Shown: piece by piece, positions 25,742 through 35,293 of the stretch
Layout of the letters: each line of letters opens with the position of its first letter
Position numbering within the stretch: position 1 is the stretch's first letter
Source: Candidatus Cloacimonadota bacterium
GTDB lineage: Bacteria; Cloacimonadota; Cloacimonadia; Cloacimonadales; Cloacimonadaceae
DNA length: 64,000 nucleotides
Reading direction: 5' to 3'
NCBI GenBank assembly: GCA_029781115.1
Contig: JAKOXG010000009.1
Location: forward strand, 99,484-163,483
Notes under the pieces: generated by a model
Database searches by the model: none
Seen by the model: the letters and a program-made list of their open reading frames with translations, nothing else
Told to the model about the DNA's origin: nothing
Made by a program: the position numbers and the translations under genes

Positions 25742-26341
25742 TTACTCTTCACCCAAAGCAAATCTGGCAAAGCGGGCAATCTGGATATTCTCACCCGTAG
25801 AAGTGATTGCATCCGTGATCAAGTCTTTCACAGTGCGCTTCTCTTGGCTGATCAGCTCTTGATCCAAAAGGGCGTTCTCGGCGCAAAACTTCCTGATGTG
25901 GCCTTCCACGATCTTTTCGATAAACTCGGGCTTTTTGCCATCGAGGACAGCCTTGTTGTGGGCGATTTCCCTCTCTTTATCGAGGATTGCAGGGTCTATT
26001 GCATCAGCGGAAACTGCCAAAGGATTAGTTGCTGCGATCTGCAGGCAGATTTCTTCTGCCAAGGCTTTAAACTGATCAGTTCTGGCCACGAAGTCGGTCT
26101 CGCAGTTGATCTCCAGGAGCACACCAACCTTGTTGTTGAAGTGGATGTAGGAGTGGATAAGGCCTTCCTTGGTAGCGCGGGAGGCTCTGCTTTCGGCTTT
26201 GGTGATGCCTCTCTCACGCAGGTATTTGATGGCGGCATCGACGTCACCATTGGTCTCTTTCAAAGCGTTGCGACACTCCATCATGCCAACACCGGTACGG
26301 TCGCGTAATTCTTTTACCATTGCTGCTGTTATTTCAGACAT
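25742..26341 (-). CDS. tsf: Elongation factor Ts
   Basis: 199 residues: a short, Thermus-like EF-Ts, about 80 residues less than E. coli because part of the core is missing. Nucleotide-exchange factor for EF-Tu. The N-terminal UBA-like part (VKELRDRTGVGMMECRNAL, DVDAAIKYLRERG) and the NCETDFVAR core motif are present, as is the C-terminal NIQIARFARFALGE. AAGGAGAAAC precedes the ATG. Follows rpsB by 72 bases. Confidence 0.97.
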   Translation of the reverse strand: MSEITAAMVKELRDRTGVGMMECRNALKETNGDVDAAIKYLRERGITKAESRASRATKEGLIHSYIHFNNKVGVLLEINCETDFVARTDQFKALAEEICLQIAATNPLAVSADAIDPAILDKEREIAHNKAVLDGKKPEFIEKIVEGHIRKFCAENALLDQELISQEKRTVKDLITDAITSTGENIQIARFARFALGEE

Positions 26342-26413
26342 TGTTTCTCCTTAAAGTTTTGTATTAAGGCGGGCTGCCTTGTGTAAAGCGCCCGCCTGTG
26401 GTTAATAATCGTG

Positions 26414-27217
26414 TTAGTCCGCTTTCAAAACGGGAACTTCTGCCGCTTCTGCAGCAGCCAAGACTTCTTCATCAAAGCGTTCGGCGGCTTCATCTTCTTC
26501 GCCTTCAGCTTCGGCCTGGTCTGCACCTTCGGTGGCGATGTTGCGTCCTTCCAAGACGGCGTTGGCCATGATGTCCGAGATCAGACAGATGACTCTGGTG
26601 GCGTCATCGTTAGAGGGAATCACATAGTCCACTTCGTCTGGATTGCAGTTGGTATCCACCATGCCGATGATGGGAATGCCCAGGATGCGAGCTTCGTGGA
26701 CGGCGATATCTTCATAATTGGTATCCACCACGAAGATTGCCGAGGGTTTGGCGTCCATTTCACGGATTCCGCCCAGGGAAAACTCGATCTTGTCGTGCAT
26801 GCGTTTCATCTTCTGCTGTTCCAGCTTGGTGTAGTTGTTGATGGTGCCATCAGCCACGATATCTTCATAGTATTTCATCTTTTCGATGCTCTGGCGGATG
26901 GTGGCCATATTGGTGAGCATGCCGCCATACCAGCGTTGGTTCACATAGAAGACGCCGGCTTTTTCAGCTGCTTCTTTGATGGCGGCTTGGGCTTGCTTTT
27001 TGGTGCCTACAAAGAGGATGTATTCGCCTCTTGAGGCCAATTCTTTTACAAATTGGTATGCTTCATTGATGGCATCGACGGTCTGTTTGAGGTCGATGAT
27101 GTGGATCCCGTTGCGTTTGAGGAAGATATACTTCTTCATTTTTGGGTTCCATTTGTAGGTCTGGTGGCCAAAGTGGACGCCAGCCTCGAGTAGTTGCTTC
27201 ATGGTAACTACTGACAT
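26414..27217 (-). CDS. rpsB: 30S ribosomal protein S2
   Basis: 267 residues. Family motifs: LLEAGVHFGHQTYKWNPKM, GIHIIDLKQTV, FVGTKKQA, VNQRWYGGMLTN, and the IGMVDTNCNPDEVDY C-terminal core. Beyond the core there is an acidic tail (AEGEEDEAAERFDEE) that most S2 proteins lack in this length. AAGGAGAACATA precedes the ATG. The 169-base gap to rpsI holds only a small GGGG-TTTTT-CCCC-like hairpin near 27360; I see no firm promoter there. Confidence 0.98.
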   Translation of the reverse strand: MSVVTMKQLLEAGVHFGHQTYKWNPKMKKYIFLKRNGIHIIDLKQTVDAINEAYQFVKELASRGEYILFVGTKKQAQAAIKEAAEKAGVFYVNQRWYGGMLTNMATIRQSIEKMKYYEDIVADGTINNYTKLEQQKMKRMHDKIEFSLGGIREMDAKPSAIFVVDTNYEDIAVHEARILGIPIIGMVDTNCNPDEVDYVIPSNDDATRVICLISDIMANAVLEGRNIATEGADQAEAEGEEDEAAERFDEEVLAAAEAAEVPVLKAD

Positions 27218-27386
27218 TATGTTCTCCTTAAATACATACGGTTAATTCTATCACAGCAAGATCTACGCAATTCAGAAGAGCCCCGCTCTTCACCGCCTTG
27301 CAACTCCTGCTGCGGTATAATTGGGTTGTTTGTAGCCATGTATCTCATGTTTGCAGCACGGGGAAAAACCCCATCCAATACCATGA

Positions 27387-27773
27387 TCAACGTTTTGAGA
27401 ATTGGAATTTCTTCCTGGCTCCGGGCTGACCGCTCTTCTTACGCTCAACCATTCTGGGATCACGGGTGAGAAAACCACGCGCCTTGAGGGCGGGTCTGAG
27501 GCTCTCATCATAATCTACCAATGCACGGGCAAGACCATGACGGATGGCGCCAGCTTGACCGCTGAGGCCGCCACCATACACGTTTGCATAGACGTCAAAA
27601 TTATCACTCAAACCAAGCTCTTGGAGGGGCTGTTCCACCACCATCTCAAGGGTCTCACGTTGAAGATACTTCTTCATCTGCACATTGTTGATGATGCGCT
27701 TTCCGGTACCGGGAGTGATTCTCACTCTGGCCACGGCGTTTTTTCTTCTGCCAACGGCGATAAATGTCTGCAT
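27387..27773 (-). CDS. rpsI: 30S ribosomal protein S9
   Basis: 128 residues. Motifs: [52 protein letters not shown] and the basic C-terminus ending F-S-K-R, whose tail reaches the P-site tRNA in the 30S subunit. Separated from rplM by three bases, the universal rplM-rpsI pairing. Confidence 0.98.
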   Translation of the reverse strand: MQTFIAVGRRKNAVARVRITPGTGKRIINNVQMKKYLQRETLEMVVEQPLQELGLSDNFDVYANVYGGGLSGQAGAIRHGLARALVDYDESLRPALKARGFLTRDPRMVERKKSGQPGARKKFQFSKR

Positions 27774-27776
27774 AAA

Positions 27777-28214
27777 TTAGTTCTCCTTAAGATCCAGCAC
27801 TATGGGCTTTTGCGCCGCATGAGGGTGCTCGCTTCCTGCGTAAACTTTGAGTTTTTTAAACATTGATCTCCCCAGAATGGTCTTGGGCAGCATACCTTTG
27901 ACGGCGTGCTCAATGATCATCTGAGGACGCTTTTCCAACACTTTGGCTATTGGAGTCTCTTTGAGGCCTCCGGGATATCCACTATAGCTCTTGTAAAGCT
28001 TCTGCTCGGCTTTGAGACCGGTCAGCTTTACCTTCTCGGCATTGATGACGATCACAAAGTCGCCACAGTCGACATTGGGAGCAAAATATGGCTTGTTTTT
28101 GCCCCTCAAAATCGAGGCCACTTGCGTGGATAAACGGCCTAAAGAAACACCAGTGGCGTCCACCACATACCAGTCCTGTTGGATGTCTTGAGGACTAGGG
28201 GTAAGGGTCTTCAT
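27777..28214 (-). CDS. rplM: 50S ribosomal protein L13
   Basis: 145 residues. Motifs: [70 protein letters not shown]. First gene of the translation operon; AAGGAGAC lies just before ATG, and a good promoter is 38-65 bases upstream. Confidence 0.98.
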   Translation of the reverse strand: MKTLTPSPQDIQQDWYVVDATGVSLGRLSTQVASILRGKNKPYFAPNVDCGDFVIVINAEKVKLTGLKAEQKLYKSYSGYPGGLKETPIAKVLEKRPQMIIEHAVKGMLPKTILGRSMFKKLKVYAGSEHPHAAQKPIVLDLKEN

Positions 28215-28251
28215 TGGGTCTCCTTATACGTTATTTTTCTTCAAGTAGACC

Positions 28252-28279
28252 ATGATTTTGAGAGGGGCAATAGTGTCAA
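28252..28279 (-). promoter_or_regulatory. Promoter of the rplM operon
   Basis: Minus strand: TTGACA (28279-28274), 16-base spacer, AATCAT (28257-28252) followed by GG. The -10 box, spacing and trailing GG are the same as in the rpmE promoter at 32863. Confidence 0.65.
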
Positions 28280-28366
28280 GCGATTTCAATCCTTTAAGGC
28301 AAATATCATCGCTGCTTCAGATATGCGAAAGACTCTCCAAACCTGAGCTTGCAGCTCCGGACAAAC

Positions 28367-29293
28367 TCAGCGCCTTTTCTTCCACAATACGCTCAATCCG
28401 ATAAGCGCAGGCGTCACATCCTGGATCAAAAAGAGGCTCAGAGTGGCAGAGATCGCCTGAGAGGGCACAAAGCCCGCACTCTTCAGGAAGTGGATGGCAA
28501 AAGACTCCCTCAGACCCAAGCCACCTATGGTGATGGGCAGCGCATTGGAGAAGGTTGTCAGGCCCATGAGCTTGAAGTTGTCCAACCACGAGATCTGCTG
28601 AATGCTATTGAGGATCAGCCAATACTGGGTAAGGGCAATCAAGGCGGCAATCACCTGCAGCAATGCCAGCCGAGGTGCACTCTTGGCATAGCGGTCACGG
28701 TAAGGTTCGCCCTCTTTCCACAGGTGAAAAAGGTATCTCGACCACAGCGGCAGTGTAATCAGGATCAACAACAGCGGCAGCCCCCACAGCGGTGAAATGC
28801 CGGGAAAATGCAGTATCGCTGCGATAGCGGCAAAGGTCACCGTCGCCCAGGTGAGTAAGCCCCTTTCCACCACGAAAGAAAGTGCAGAAGCGACATGCGA
28901 GCTGTTCTTCACCCAGAATATCCTCCCCATGGCGGCAAATCCACCGGGGAAGATGAAGGCCAGCGGCAAGCCGATCAGATATGAATGTATCTCCGCCCTC
29001 AAATCCGGCACATATTCAGGGTTTATCCGCAGCGCGAGCCTCCACGCCGTGAGCTGGATCGAGTGCCTCAAAAACGAGCCCAGGATGAGCAGCAATATCA
29101 CGCCCCCCGAGAGCTTCCCCATATTCTCCAGCACAGACCTCAGCTCCAGTCCTCTGAAGACGAGATAGAGGATCACCACCGTCAGGACAAGCTTGAAGAT
29201 GTATGACACAAGCTTGAAACGAGGGTGTTTACTGAACTGGCTCAGCCTCTGCCAAGTGCTTTTGAGCGTGCTTATCTTAGCTATCGATCCCAC
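28367..29293 (-). CDS. Flippase-like / lysylphosphatidylglycerol-synthase-type membrane protein
   Basis: 308 residues, about eight transmembrane helices, matching the UPF0104/LPG_synthase_TM domain: the FKLVLTVVILYLVFRGL start, SFLRHSIQLTAWRL, IFPGGFAAMGRIFWV and LPITIGGLGLRESFA are typical. Members flip or move lipids, or form the membrane half of MprF; without the catalytic soluble domain a flippase-like role is inferred. The start is GTG 29293, overlapping the malic-enzyme gene by 17 bases with a weak site (GAAAG). Followed by a 152-base gap to rplM. Confidence 0.82.
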   Translation of the reverse strand: MGSIAKISTLKSTWQRLSQFSKHPRFKLVSYIFKLVLTVVILYLVFRGLELRSVLENMGKLSGGVILLLILGSFLRHSIQLTAWRLALRINPEYVPDLRAEIHSYLIGLPLAFIFPGGFAAMGRIFWVKNSSHVASALSFVVERGLLTWATVTFAAIAAILHFPGISPLWGLPLLLILITLPLWSRYLFHLWKEGEPYRDRYAKSAPRLALLQVIAALIALTQYWLILNSIQQISWLDNFKLMGLTTFSNALPITIGGLGLRESFAIHFLKSAGFVPSQAISATLSLFLIQDVTPALIGLSVLWKKRR

Positions 29294-30728
29294 AATCTTT
29301 CAGAGCTTGAGCGATGAGTTCGTCCGGAATAGCACCGATAAAGCCTTTATCCATCATCAGATGCGTGAGTTCCCTGGCGGAGTTGATGTCGCTGAGCGCG
29401 GTGTCAAAAGCCTGCTCACGGCTGATCTTCTGCCTGGCAACTCCATCCTCGATCGCCTGCATCGCCACATCCGCTGCCACATGCGCAAACACCTCAGTTT
29501 CATCCATCTTGGGCACGATGTTCTCGCTGTCGATGCCACGATTTTGCGCAAAGGTAGCCAAAGAATGCGCCGCTGCGATGGCCATGGGATCGGTGATCTG
29601 AGTGGCTTGCACCATCAGGGCACCCTTCAGGATTCCGGGGAAGCCCACGGAGTTGTTGATCTGGTTGGGAAAATCGCCTCTACCGGTGGCCACGATGTAA
29701 GCACCTGCGGCTTTGGCTTCATGGGGATAGATCTCCGGCACGGGGTTGGCGCAGCAAAACACGATCGCCTTATCCGCCATCAGCTTGATCCATTCCGGCT
29801 TGATCACATTCGGCCCGGGTGTGGAAAGAGCGATAAGCAAGTCCGCCCCATCCATCGCCTCTTCCATGGTGTTATATTCATGAGGATTGGTCTTTTGAGC
29901 CAATTCCCACTGCTTGAATCTCTTGGGGTTGTCCCGCGTATCCAGCCTGTTCTTGTGCAATCCGCCTTTGCTATCAAAGACCACTAAATTGTCAGGATTG
30001 AGTCCGCTTTGCAAGAGGAAGCTGGCGATGGTGGTGTTGGACGCACCCGCGCCGAAGAGCACCGCCTTGATATCGCTCATCTTCTTATCGGTGAGCTTGA
30101 GGGCGTTGATCACTCCCGCCAAGGTGACGCAAGCCGTGCCCTGCGCATCATCATGCCACACAGGGATTTGGCAGCTTTTGCGTAGCTCGTCCAGCACGAT
30201 GTAGCAGTTCGGCTGCGAGATGTCCTCCAGGTTCACCGCACCCACGCTGGGTTGCAGCATCTTCACAAAGTCGATCAGTTTCTGAGGGTCCGGCTTGCCG
30301 TCCTCGTCACGGTTGTCCACGCAGAGAGCGATGGCGTCACAGCCACCCAAATACTTCATCAGCATGGCTTTGCCTTCCATCACACCCATGCCGCCGAAGG
30401 GACTGCAATCGCCATCCCCAAGTACACGCGTGCTATCCGAAACCACGGCCACCAGGTTACCCCGGTTGGTAAGCTCAAAGCTGCTCTGATGCCGGTCTCT
30501 GATGGTGGTGGAAACTGCCGAAACACCAGGAGTATACCAGATATTGAACCAGTTAAAACCCCAAATCCCGGCTTTGGGAACGGTCTGCATCTTGCCCTGA
30601 TAATGTTTGTGTGCCAAAAGGGAAAGTGCCTTCAGGAAAGTGGTTTGCATGGGCGCAACCTGATCCGCAGGCACGTGTGCGGCAAAGAATTCCTGCAGGT
30701 TGCTTAAGTCGTTTTTGAGCTTGATCAT
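29277..30728 (-). CDS. Malic enzyme (malate dehydrogenase, oxaloacetate-decarboxylating)
   Basis: 483 residues. Decarboxylates malate to pyruvate with reduction of NAD(P). Motifs: FNIWYTPGVSAVSTTI and NRGNLVAVVSDSTRVLGDGD (substrate entry), AIALCVDNRDEDGKPDP, EDISQPNCYIVLDELR, PVWHDDAQGTACVTLAGVINAL (metal-binding Asp pair), and the AVLFGAGASNTT nucleotide-binding loop. Cofactor preference cannot be told. The size is that of the short bacterial malic enzymes without a phosphotransacetylase domain. Its promoter overlaps back-to-back with that of trmFO. Confidence 0.94.
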   Translation of the reverse strand: MIKLKNDLSNLQEFFAAHVPADQVAPMQTTFLKALSLLAHKHYQGKMQTVPKAGIWGFNWFNIWYTPGVSAVSTTIRDRHQSSFELTNRGNLVAVVSDSTRVLGDGDCSPFGGMGVMEGKAMLMKYLGGCDAIALCVDNRDEDGKPDPQKLIDFVKMLQPSVGAVNLEDISQPNCYIVLDELRKSCQIPVWHDDAQGTACVTLAGVINALKLTDKKMSDIKAVLFGAGASNTTIASFLLQSGLNPDNLVVFDSKGGLHKNRLDTRDNPKRFKQWELAQKTNPHEYNTMEEAMDGADLLIALSTPGPNVIKPEWIKLMADKAIVFCCANPVPEIYPHEAKAAGAYIVATGRGDFPNQINNSVGFPGILKGALMVQATQITDPMAIAAAHSLATFAQNRGIDSENIVPKMDETEVFAHVAADVAMQAIEDGVARQKISREQAFDTALSDINSARELTHLMMDKGFIGAIPDELIAQALKDCGIDS

Positions 30729-30763
30729 CGCGGATAGTCCTCATTTTTTGTGTTATTTTAGAC

Positions 30764-30820
30764 ATGGTTTAAAAAGCATGCCTTTTTGTCAATTGACAAT
30801 ATCCCATTGTTCCCAATATT
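30764..30820. promoter_or_regulatory. Overlapping divergent promoters of malic enzyme and trmFO
   Basis: A perfect 14-base palindrome TTGTCAATTGACAA (30786-30799) contains two -35 boxes in opposite directions. Minus: TTGACA (30792-30787), 17 bases, AACCAT (30769-30764), G. Plus: TTGACA (30793-30798), 16 bases, AATATT (30815-30820), GG. The two boxes touch, so polymerases would compete. The palindrome could equally be an operator. Confidence 0.6.
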
Positions 30821-30826
30821 GGCATT

Positions 30827-32161
30827 ATGAACAAAGAATTAACAATCATCGGAGCAGGCTTGGCAGGCAGCGAAGCCGCATTGCAATTGGCAAAGCGCGG
30901 CTGGGATGTGCAGTTGATCGAGATGCGCCCGCAGAAGCAAACTCCGGCTCATCAGACAGGCATGGCAGCCGAACTCGTCTGCAGCAACTCGCTCAAGTCC
31001 ACCCGCTTGGACACCGGCTCCGGCATGCTCAAAGCAGAGCTAACTCTCTTGGGCTGTGAGCTTTTAGCCATCGCAAGAGAGACCAGCGTCCCCGCAGCGC
31101 ATGCCTTGGCTGTGGATAGAACCCTTTTTTCTGAATATGTAGAGGAAAAACTCGCCTCTCACGCCAATATCACCCGCATCAATCGGGAAGTAAGAGAGCT
31201 TCCCGAGGGCAAATGCCTCATCGCAGCAGGCCCCTTGGCCAGTGACGCCCTGATCGCCTCCCTCCGCAGAGTCATCGGCGCAGAACACCTCTATTTCTTC
31301 GATGCCATCGCCCCCATCGTGGATGCCCAAAGCCTCGATGGTGACAAGATCTTCGCCAAAGCCCGCTACGATAAAGGCGATGCGGATTACCTCAACTGCC
31401 CCTTTGATAAAGCTCAGTATGAAGCTTTCGTAGATGCGCTGCTCTCCGGCGAGCAGTATGAGGCACATGAGTTTGAGAACGAGTTCTTTGCCGGCATCGA
31501 CTTCTCTTACTATGAAAACTGCACCCCGATTGAGGAGTTAGCCCGCCGCGGCCGAGACACCCTGCGCCACGGAGTGATGCGCCCCATGGGGCTGGAAGAC
31601 CCGTTCACCGGCAAGAAACCTTACGCCGTGCTGCAACTTAGAGCTGAAAACAAAGACTTCACCGCCTACAACATCGTGGGCGCACAGACCATGCTCAGGC
31701 AGGCAGAACAGAAGCGCATCTTCCGCCTCATCCCCGGCCTGGAAAACGCCAGCTTCCTGCGCTATGGCTCCATCCACCGCAATGCCTATTTGGATGCACC
31801 CAAGGTCTTGAACCCCGACCTCTCGCTCAAGAACAGAAGCGACGTCTGGATCGCAGGCCAACTTGCCGGCTGGGAAGGCTATGTGGAGTCCATCGCCGGT
31901 GGCCTCTTTGCCGCCCTGATCATAGACAATAGCCTCCCCGCCCTGCCTGAGGAAAGCATGACCGGGCAGTTGCTCCGCCGCCTCACCACCGGCACTGACA
32001 GACGCTTTCAGCCCATCAACGCCAACTTCGGCCTCTTGCCCCTGCTTGAGAACGCACCCCGCGACAAGAAGCTGAAACGGCAACTGCTTGCCGAGAGAGG
32101 GATTGCGGCACTGGAGGCTGTCGTGGGCGGCACTCTGCTGCTAAGTGACAGACGAGATTAA
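30827..32161 (+). CDS. trmFO: TrmFO, folate-dependent tRNA (uracil-54) methyltransferase
   Basis: 444 residues. Makes ribothymidine at position 54 of tRNA from methylene-tetrahydrofolate and FADH2. The FAD-binding GAGLAGSEAALQLAKRGW, the EMRP motif, AELVCSNSLKS (with a conserved Cys), FYDAIAPIVD-like FFDAIAPIVD and the NCPFDKAQYEAF segment are diagnostic. There is no Shine-Dalgarno site; the candidate -10 box ends six bases before the ATG, so the mRNA may begin at the start codon. No terminator is visible after the stop; repeat copy B begins about 90 bases later. Confidence 0.96.
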   Translation: MNKELTIIGAGLAGSEAALQLAKRGWDVQLIEMRPQKQTPAHQTGMAAELVCSNSLKSTRLDTGSGMLKAELTLLGCELLAIARETSVPAAHALAVDRTLFSEYVEEKLASHANITRINREVRELPEGKCLIAAGPLASDALIASLRRVIGAEHLYFFDAIAPIVDAQSLDGDKIFAKARYDKGDADYLNCPFDKAQYEAFVDALLSGEQYEAHEFENEFFAGIDFSYYENCTPIEELARRGRDTLRHGVMRPMGLEDPFTGKKPYAVLQLRAENKDFTAYNIVGAQTMLRQAEQKRIFRLIPGLENASFLRYGSIHRNAYLDAPKVLNPDLSLKNRSDVWIAGQLAGWEGYVESIAGGLFAALIIDNSLPALPEESMTGQLLRRLTTGTDRRFQPINANFGLLPLLENAPRDKKLKRQLLAERGIAALEAVVGGTLLLSDRRD

Positions 32162-32253
32162 CGCTCATCACATAGTGGTTAAGCTTAGTAGAGCCGTATT
32201 GAAAGTGTCGAACAAAACCTGAGGTGAATGGCTTAATTCCAACGATTATCAGA

Positions 32254-32748
32254 ACATTTTCCCCTCATTTTCCTCTGGAATATATACTCATCTGTAGCCC
32301 CCAATTTGTTTGCGCCAAACAGCCACATGCGCAAATATTGACTTTTGACTGAGGCTGACCTCCCTCTTGATACCACTTTTGCCTCTACTTGGCCCCTGCT
32401 CCTAACCTACTACTTTCTTACTGCTTACTTGTTTGAGGAGCAGGAGGGCAGCAGGGGCGGAGTGGGGAGGCGGCATGAATAAAGGCTTTGAGGAGGGTCT
32501 GTAACAGTGTTTATTTGTCACCATATTGTAGGTTGGGGTTAAATATGGATTTTCGCCCGGCTTTTTGGGCTCACGAACCTCTGCAATTAAATCCCACTAT
32601 TTTAGTAGGAGATAAGCGCCTATCCTTTTGGCAGGTATTTGGTTTTGATTCCCGAAGAGGAAACCGTAAGATTTTCAGCAGCTCACATGCTGTATCCTAT
32701 TCAATGACCAAGTTACGGAACTTCTACCCACTCCAATTGAACTTAAGC
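32254..32748 (-). repeat. Interspersed intergenic repeat, copy B (long form, inverted)
   Basis: About 495 bases, reverse-oriented relative to the other copies and matching copy C (47253-47750) along its whole length. Reading minus strand: decayed reading frame, then the ATAGTGGGA palindrome (TAGTAGGAG at plus 32603-32611 with TCCCACTA 32592-32599), the CTGTTACAGACCCTCCTC block (plus near 32493-32510), the GC-rich hairpin (GCCCCTGCT 32392-32400 with AGCAGGGGC 32450-32458) and GCGCAAATATTGACTTTTG (plus 32329-32347). It fills most of the 770-base gap between trmFO and rpmE; the remaining bases carry only the rpmE promoter. Confidence 0.88.
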
Positions 32749-32789
32749 CATTAGAAACAATATACCTCAAATACAGCTCATGACCCTCG
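32630..32789 (+). pseudogene. Decayed 3' end of an unidentified reading frame (in repeat B)
   Basis: Plus-strand translation gives GRYLVLIPEEETVRFSAAHM..., then a frameshift near 32702, then NDQVTELLPTPIELKPLETI up to a stop at 32787. It aligns with the peptide in copy C (RYLALISEDKKDEFQQLARY, then NEGVAELPPAQIEL). No start codon or ribosome site. I cannot name the parent family. Confidence 0.5.
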
Positions 32790-32862
32790 ACATCAAGCAT
32801 GATAAACAACACTCACATGCCTGTCTACAAGCCATTACTCATGCTCCCCGCTAAAAAAGTAT

Positions 32863-32890
32863 TTGACAAGCACAGCCCATCTAAAATCAT
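32863..32890 (+). promoter_or_regulatory. Promoter of rpmE
   Basis: TTGACA (32863-32868), 16-base spacer, AATCAT (32885-32890) followed by GG. Identical -10 box and spacing to the rplM promoter. The start codon is 42 bases downstream, behind AAGGAG. Confidence 0.65.
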
Positions 32891-32931
32891 GGCATTCACT
32901 TCAATACTAATTTATTCAAGGAGCAAGATAA

Positions 32932-33147
32932 ATGAAACAGGGAATACACCCCAAATATGAAAAAGCCACCATCCGCTGTGCTTGTGGCAACACCTTTGAG
33001 ACCCAAAGCACAAAGGGAGATATGCAGGTGGATATCTGCAATGTCTGTCATCCTTTCTATACAGGCAAGCAGAAGATAGTTGACACCGCCGGTAGAGTGG
33101 AAAAGTTCAACCGTAGATACGGCATTCAAACCACTGAAGAAAAATAG
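32932..33147 (+). CDS. rpmE: 50S ribosomal protein L31 (zinc-binding type)
   Basis: 71 residues. Contains C-A-C-G and C-N-V-C, the zinc-ligand form of L31 that bridges the ribosomal subunits, and the [12 protein letters not shown] start, [20 protein letters not shown] and RRYG motifs. Zinc-free paralogues replace it under zinc limitation in other bacteria; none is seen here. Monocistronic, between a promoter and a strong terminator. Confidence 0.97.
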   Translation: MKQGIHPKYEKATIRCACGNTFETQSTKGDMQVDICNVCHPFYTGKQKIVDTAGRVEKFNRRYGIQTTEEK

Positions 33148-33162
33148 CTTCAGCCCGTCTTA

Positions 33163-33207
33163 AACGCCATTACCAGCCGCTGTTTTGCGGATAATGGCGT
33201 TTTTTAT
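33163..33207 (+). terminator. Terminator of rpmE
   Basis: AACGCCATTA (33163-33172) and TAATGGCGTT (33192-33201) make a 10-base stem, with an inner CCGC/GCGG stem, followed by TTTTTATTG. Confidence 0.9.
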
Positions 33208-33257
33208 TGCTAAGCTAAAAATGGCTACTAAACTCAAACACCATGGAATCTAAGATC

Positions 33258-34229
33258 ATGAAAAAGAAAGAAATCGCCGTCGGCGGTCAAGCTGTAATCG
33301 AAGGCGTGATGATGCGCGGGCCGGACGCCTTAGCCACGGCTGTGCGCAGAAAAGACGGCACCATTGAGCTTTATAAGCAGCCTTTTACCAGCATCACCAC
33401 GCGGGTCAAATTCTTGGGATTGCCCATCATCAGGGGCTTTGTCAACTTGATCGAGATGCTGAAGATCGGCTTTTCCACGCTCACCTTTTCCGCCTCACGC
33501 TTTGAGCTGGATTTGGACGAGGACGAAAAAGACAAGGCGCAGAAGCAGCACTCCCCCATCGTGGAAAAGCTCTACGAAATAGGCAGTTACATCTTTGCCT
33601 TTGGATTGGCCTTCCTGCTGTTTGGCTTCTTGCCTTACAAGCTGGCAGACTGGCTCAACCTTTCCAAGCAGGACTTTTACTTCAACCTCTTTGCCGGTGT
33701 GGTGCGCATCATCTTCTTTGTGGTCTACATCTGGTTGATCAGCCTGATGAAGGACATCAAGCGGCTCTTCCGCTATCACGGTGCAGAACACAAAAACGTG
33801 CATGCCTACGAGAAAAACATGGAGCTCAGCATCGCCAACATCCAGACCAACACCACGCTGCATCCACGTTGCGGCACCAGCTTTATGTTTTTTGTGATGC
33901 TGGTCTCCATCCTGGTCTTTTCCATCACGGACACCCTGGTTTCGGCCTTCATTATCCACGGACCCGTGCCGGTTTTGATCCGTTTAGGCTACCATCTCTT
34001 GCTGATCCCACTTGTTTCGGGCCTTAGCTACGAGGTGCTCAAGTTCAGCGGCAAAAACCTCAAGCATCCGCTGGTCAAGCTGATGACCGTCCCCGGCATG
34101 GCTTTACAACGCATCACTACGCAGCCGCCGGATGACGACATGGTAGAAACCGCCTTGGTGGCGATGAAAGCCGCTCTGGACATGGATTACAGCGAGCACA
34201 ACGTCAAAGTATTGGACAGCATTAAATGA
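33258..34229 (+). CDS. DUF1385 (YqhQ-like) membrane protein
   Basis: 323 residues from ATG 33258 (weak GGAA nine bases upstream); ATG 33243 is also in frame. The [15 protein letters not shown] start is the family signature; [21 protein letters not shown] in the middle and [13 protein letters not shown] are also diagnostic. Several transmembrane helices (about 110-130, 145-170, 210-260). Function unknown, although the family is broadly conserved and commonly sits beside prfA and rpmE as here. Overlaps prfA by four bases (ATGA). Confidence 0.92.
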   Translation: MKKKEIAVGGQAVIEGVMMRGPDALATAVRRKDGTIELYKQPFTSITTRVKFLGLPIIRGFVNLIEMLKIGFSTLTFSASRFELDLDEDEKDKAQKQHSPIVEKLYEIGSYIFAFGLAFLLFGFLPYKLADWLNLSKQDFYFNLFAGVVRIIFFVVYIWLISLMKDIKRLFRYHGAEHKNVHAYEKNMELSIANIQTNTTLHPRCGTSFMFFVMLVSILVFSITDTLVSAFIIHGPVPVLIRLGYHLLLIPLVSGLSYEVLKFSGKNLKHPLVKLMTVPGMALQRITTQPPDDDMVETALVAMKAALDMDYSEHNVKVLDSIK

Positions 34230-35293
34230 TCCCCAAAGAAAAGCTTGAAGAACTCAAAGAAGAGCACGCCAGCCTGCAAAAGCAAGTGGCAGACCCGGCA
34301 GCGATGGCGGATGCCAGAGCCTTTCGCACCATGATGCGCAGGTTTAACGAGCTGGAAAGCATCAAAAGCTGCTATGCCGACTACCAGAAGATCGAAACCG
34401 AGCTGGATCAGACGCAGCAGTTGCTTGATACAGAACAGGATGCAGAGCTCAAAGAGCTGGCAAACGAAGAGAAAAGCGTCTTGCAGGAAGAGTTGGAGAA
34501 GTGCGTGCAGAGGATGCGTGAACTGCTCATCCCTGCCGACCCCAATGCCGACAAAAACGCCATCATCGAGATCAGGGCGGGCACCGGTGGCGAAGAAGCC
34601 GCCCTCTTTGTGGCTGACCTTTACCGCATGTATAGCTACTATGCGGAATCCAAAGGCTGGAAGCACCAACTGATCGACCTCAACGAAACCGGCTTGGGTG
34701 GTTATAAAGAAATCATCTTCGAGCTCAGCGGCGAAGGAGCCTATGGCCTGATGCGCTTCGAGAGCGGTGTGCACCGGGTGCAACGCATCCCCGTCACCGA
34801 ATCCGGTGGACGCATCCACACCTCCGCCGTAAGCGTGGCCGTGCTGCCCGAAGCGGACGAGATAGACCTTGAGATCAACGACGCTGACCTGCGCATCGAC
34901 GTCTATCGCTCCAGCGGTCACGGCGGCCAAAGCGTGAATACCACAGACTCTGCCGTGCGCATCACGCACATCCCTACCGGCTTGGTGGTCACCTGTCAGG
35001 ACGAGAAATCGCAGATCAAAAACAAAGCCAAGGCGATGAAGGTCTTGCGCTCGCGTTTGTTAGATGCCGAGATCAGCCGTCAGGAAGCGGAAATCGCTTC
35101 TGCCAGGAAGGCGCAAGTGAGCACAGGAGACCGCTCCGCCAAGATCCGCACCTACAACTTTCCCCAGTCCCGTGTCACCGACCATAGAATTAACTTGACA
35201 AGTTACAACCTTGACAGCATCTTGGCAGGAAATATAGATGAGTTTATCCAGGCGCTCCGAATCGCTTGGCAAAACGAGAAGGTAAATGAATAA
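34226..35293 (+). CDS. prfA: Peptide chain release factor 1
   Basis: 355 residues. Releases peptides at UAA and UAG. The catalytic GGQ lies in [10 protein letters not shown] (near 232), and the stop-codon anticodon-like tripeptide P-V-T is in [15 protein letters not shown] (near 188), which marks it as RF1 and not RF2 (S-P-F). The N-terminal helical domain and [10 protein letters not shown] motif are normal. Coupled to the DUF1385 gene by ATGA; the next gene starts immediately after its stop. Confidence 0.97.
   Translation: MIPKEKLEELKEEHASLQKQVADPAAMADARAFRTMMRRFNELESIKSCYADYQKIETELDQTQQLLDTEQDAELKELANEEKSVLQEELEKCVQRMRELLIPADPNADKNAIIEIRAGTGGEEAALFVADLYRMYSYYAESKGWKHQLIDLNETGLGGYKEIIFELSGEGAYGLMRFESGVHRVQRIPVTESGGRIHTSAVSVAVLPEADEIDLEINDADLRIDVYRSSGHGGQSVNTTDSAVRITHIPTGLVVTCQDEKSQIKNKAKAMKVLRSRLLDAEISRQEAEIASARKAQVSTGDRSAKIRTYNFPQSRVTDHRINLTSYNLDSILAGNIDEFIQALRIAWQNEKVNE

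Noticed and set aside
27218..27386. tRNA or riboswitch in the rpsI-rpsB gap
   Set aside because: No cloverleaf or known aptamer pattern; only a very short GGGG/CCCC hairpin.
32488..32754. 88-codon plus-strand frame through repeat copy B
   Set aside because: It runs in a different frame from the peptide shared with copy C and has no ribosome site.
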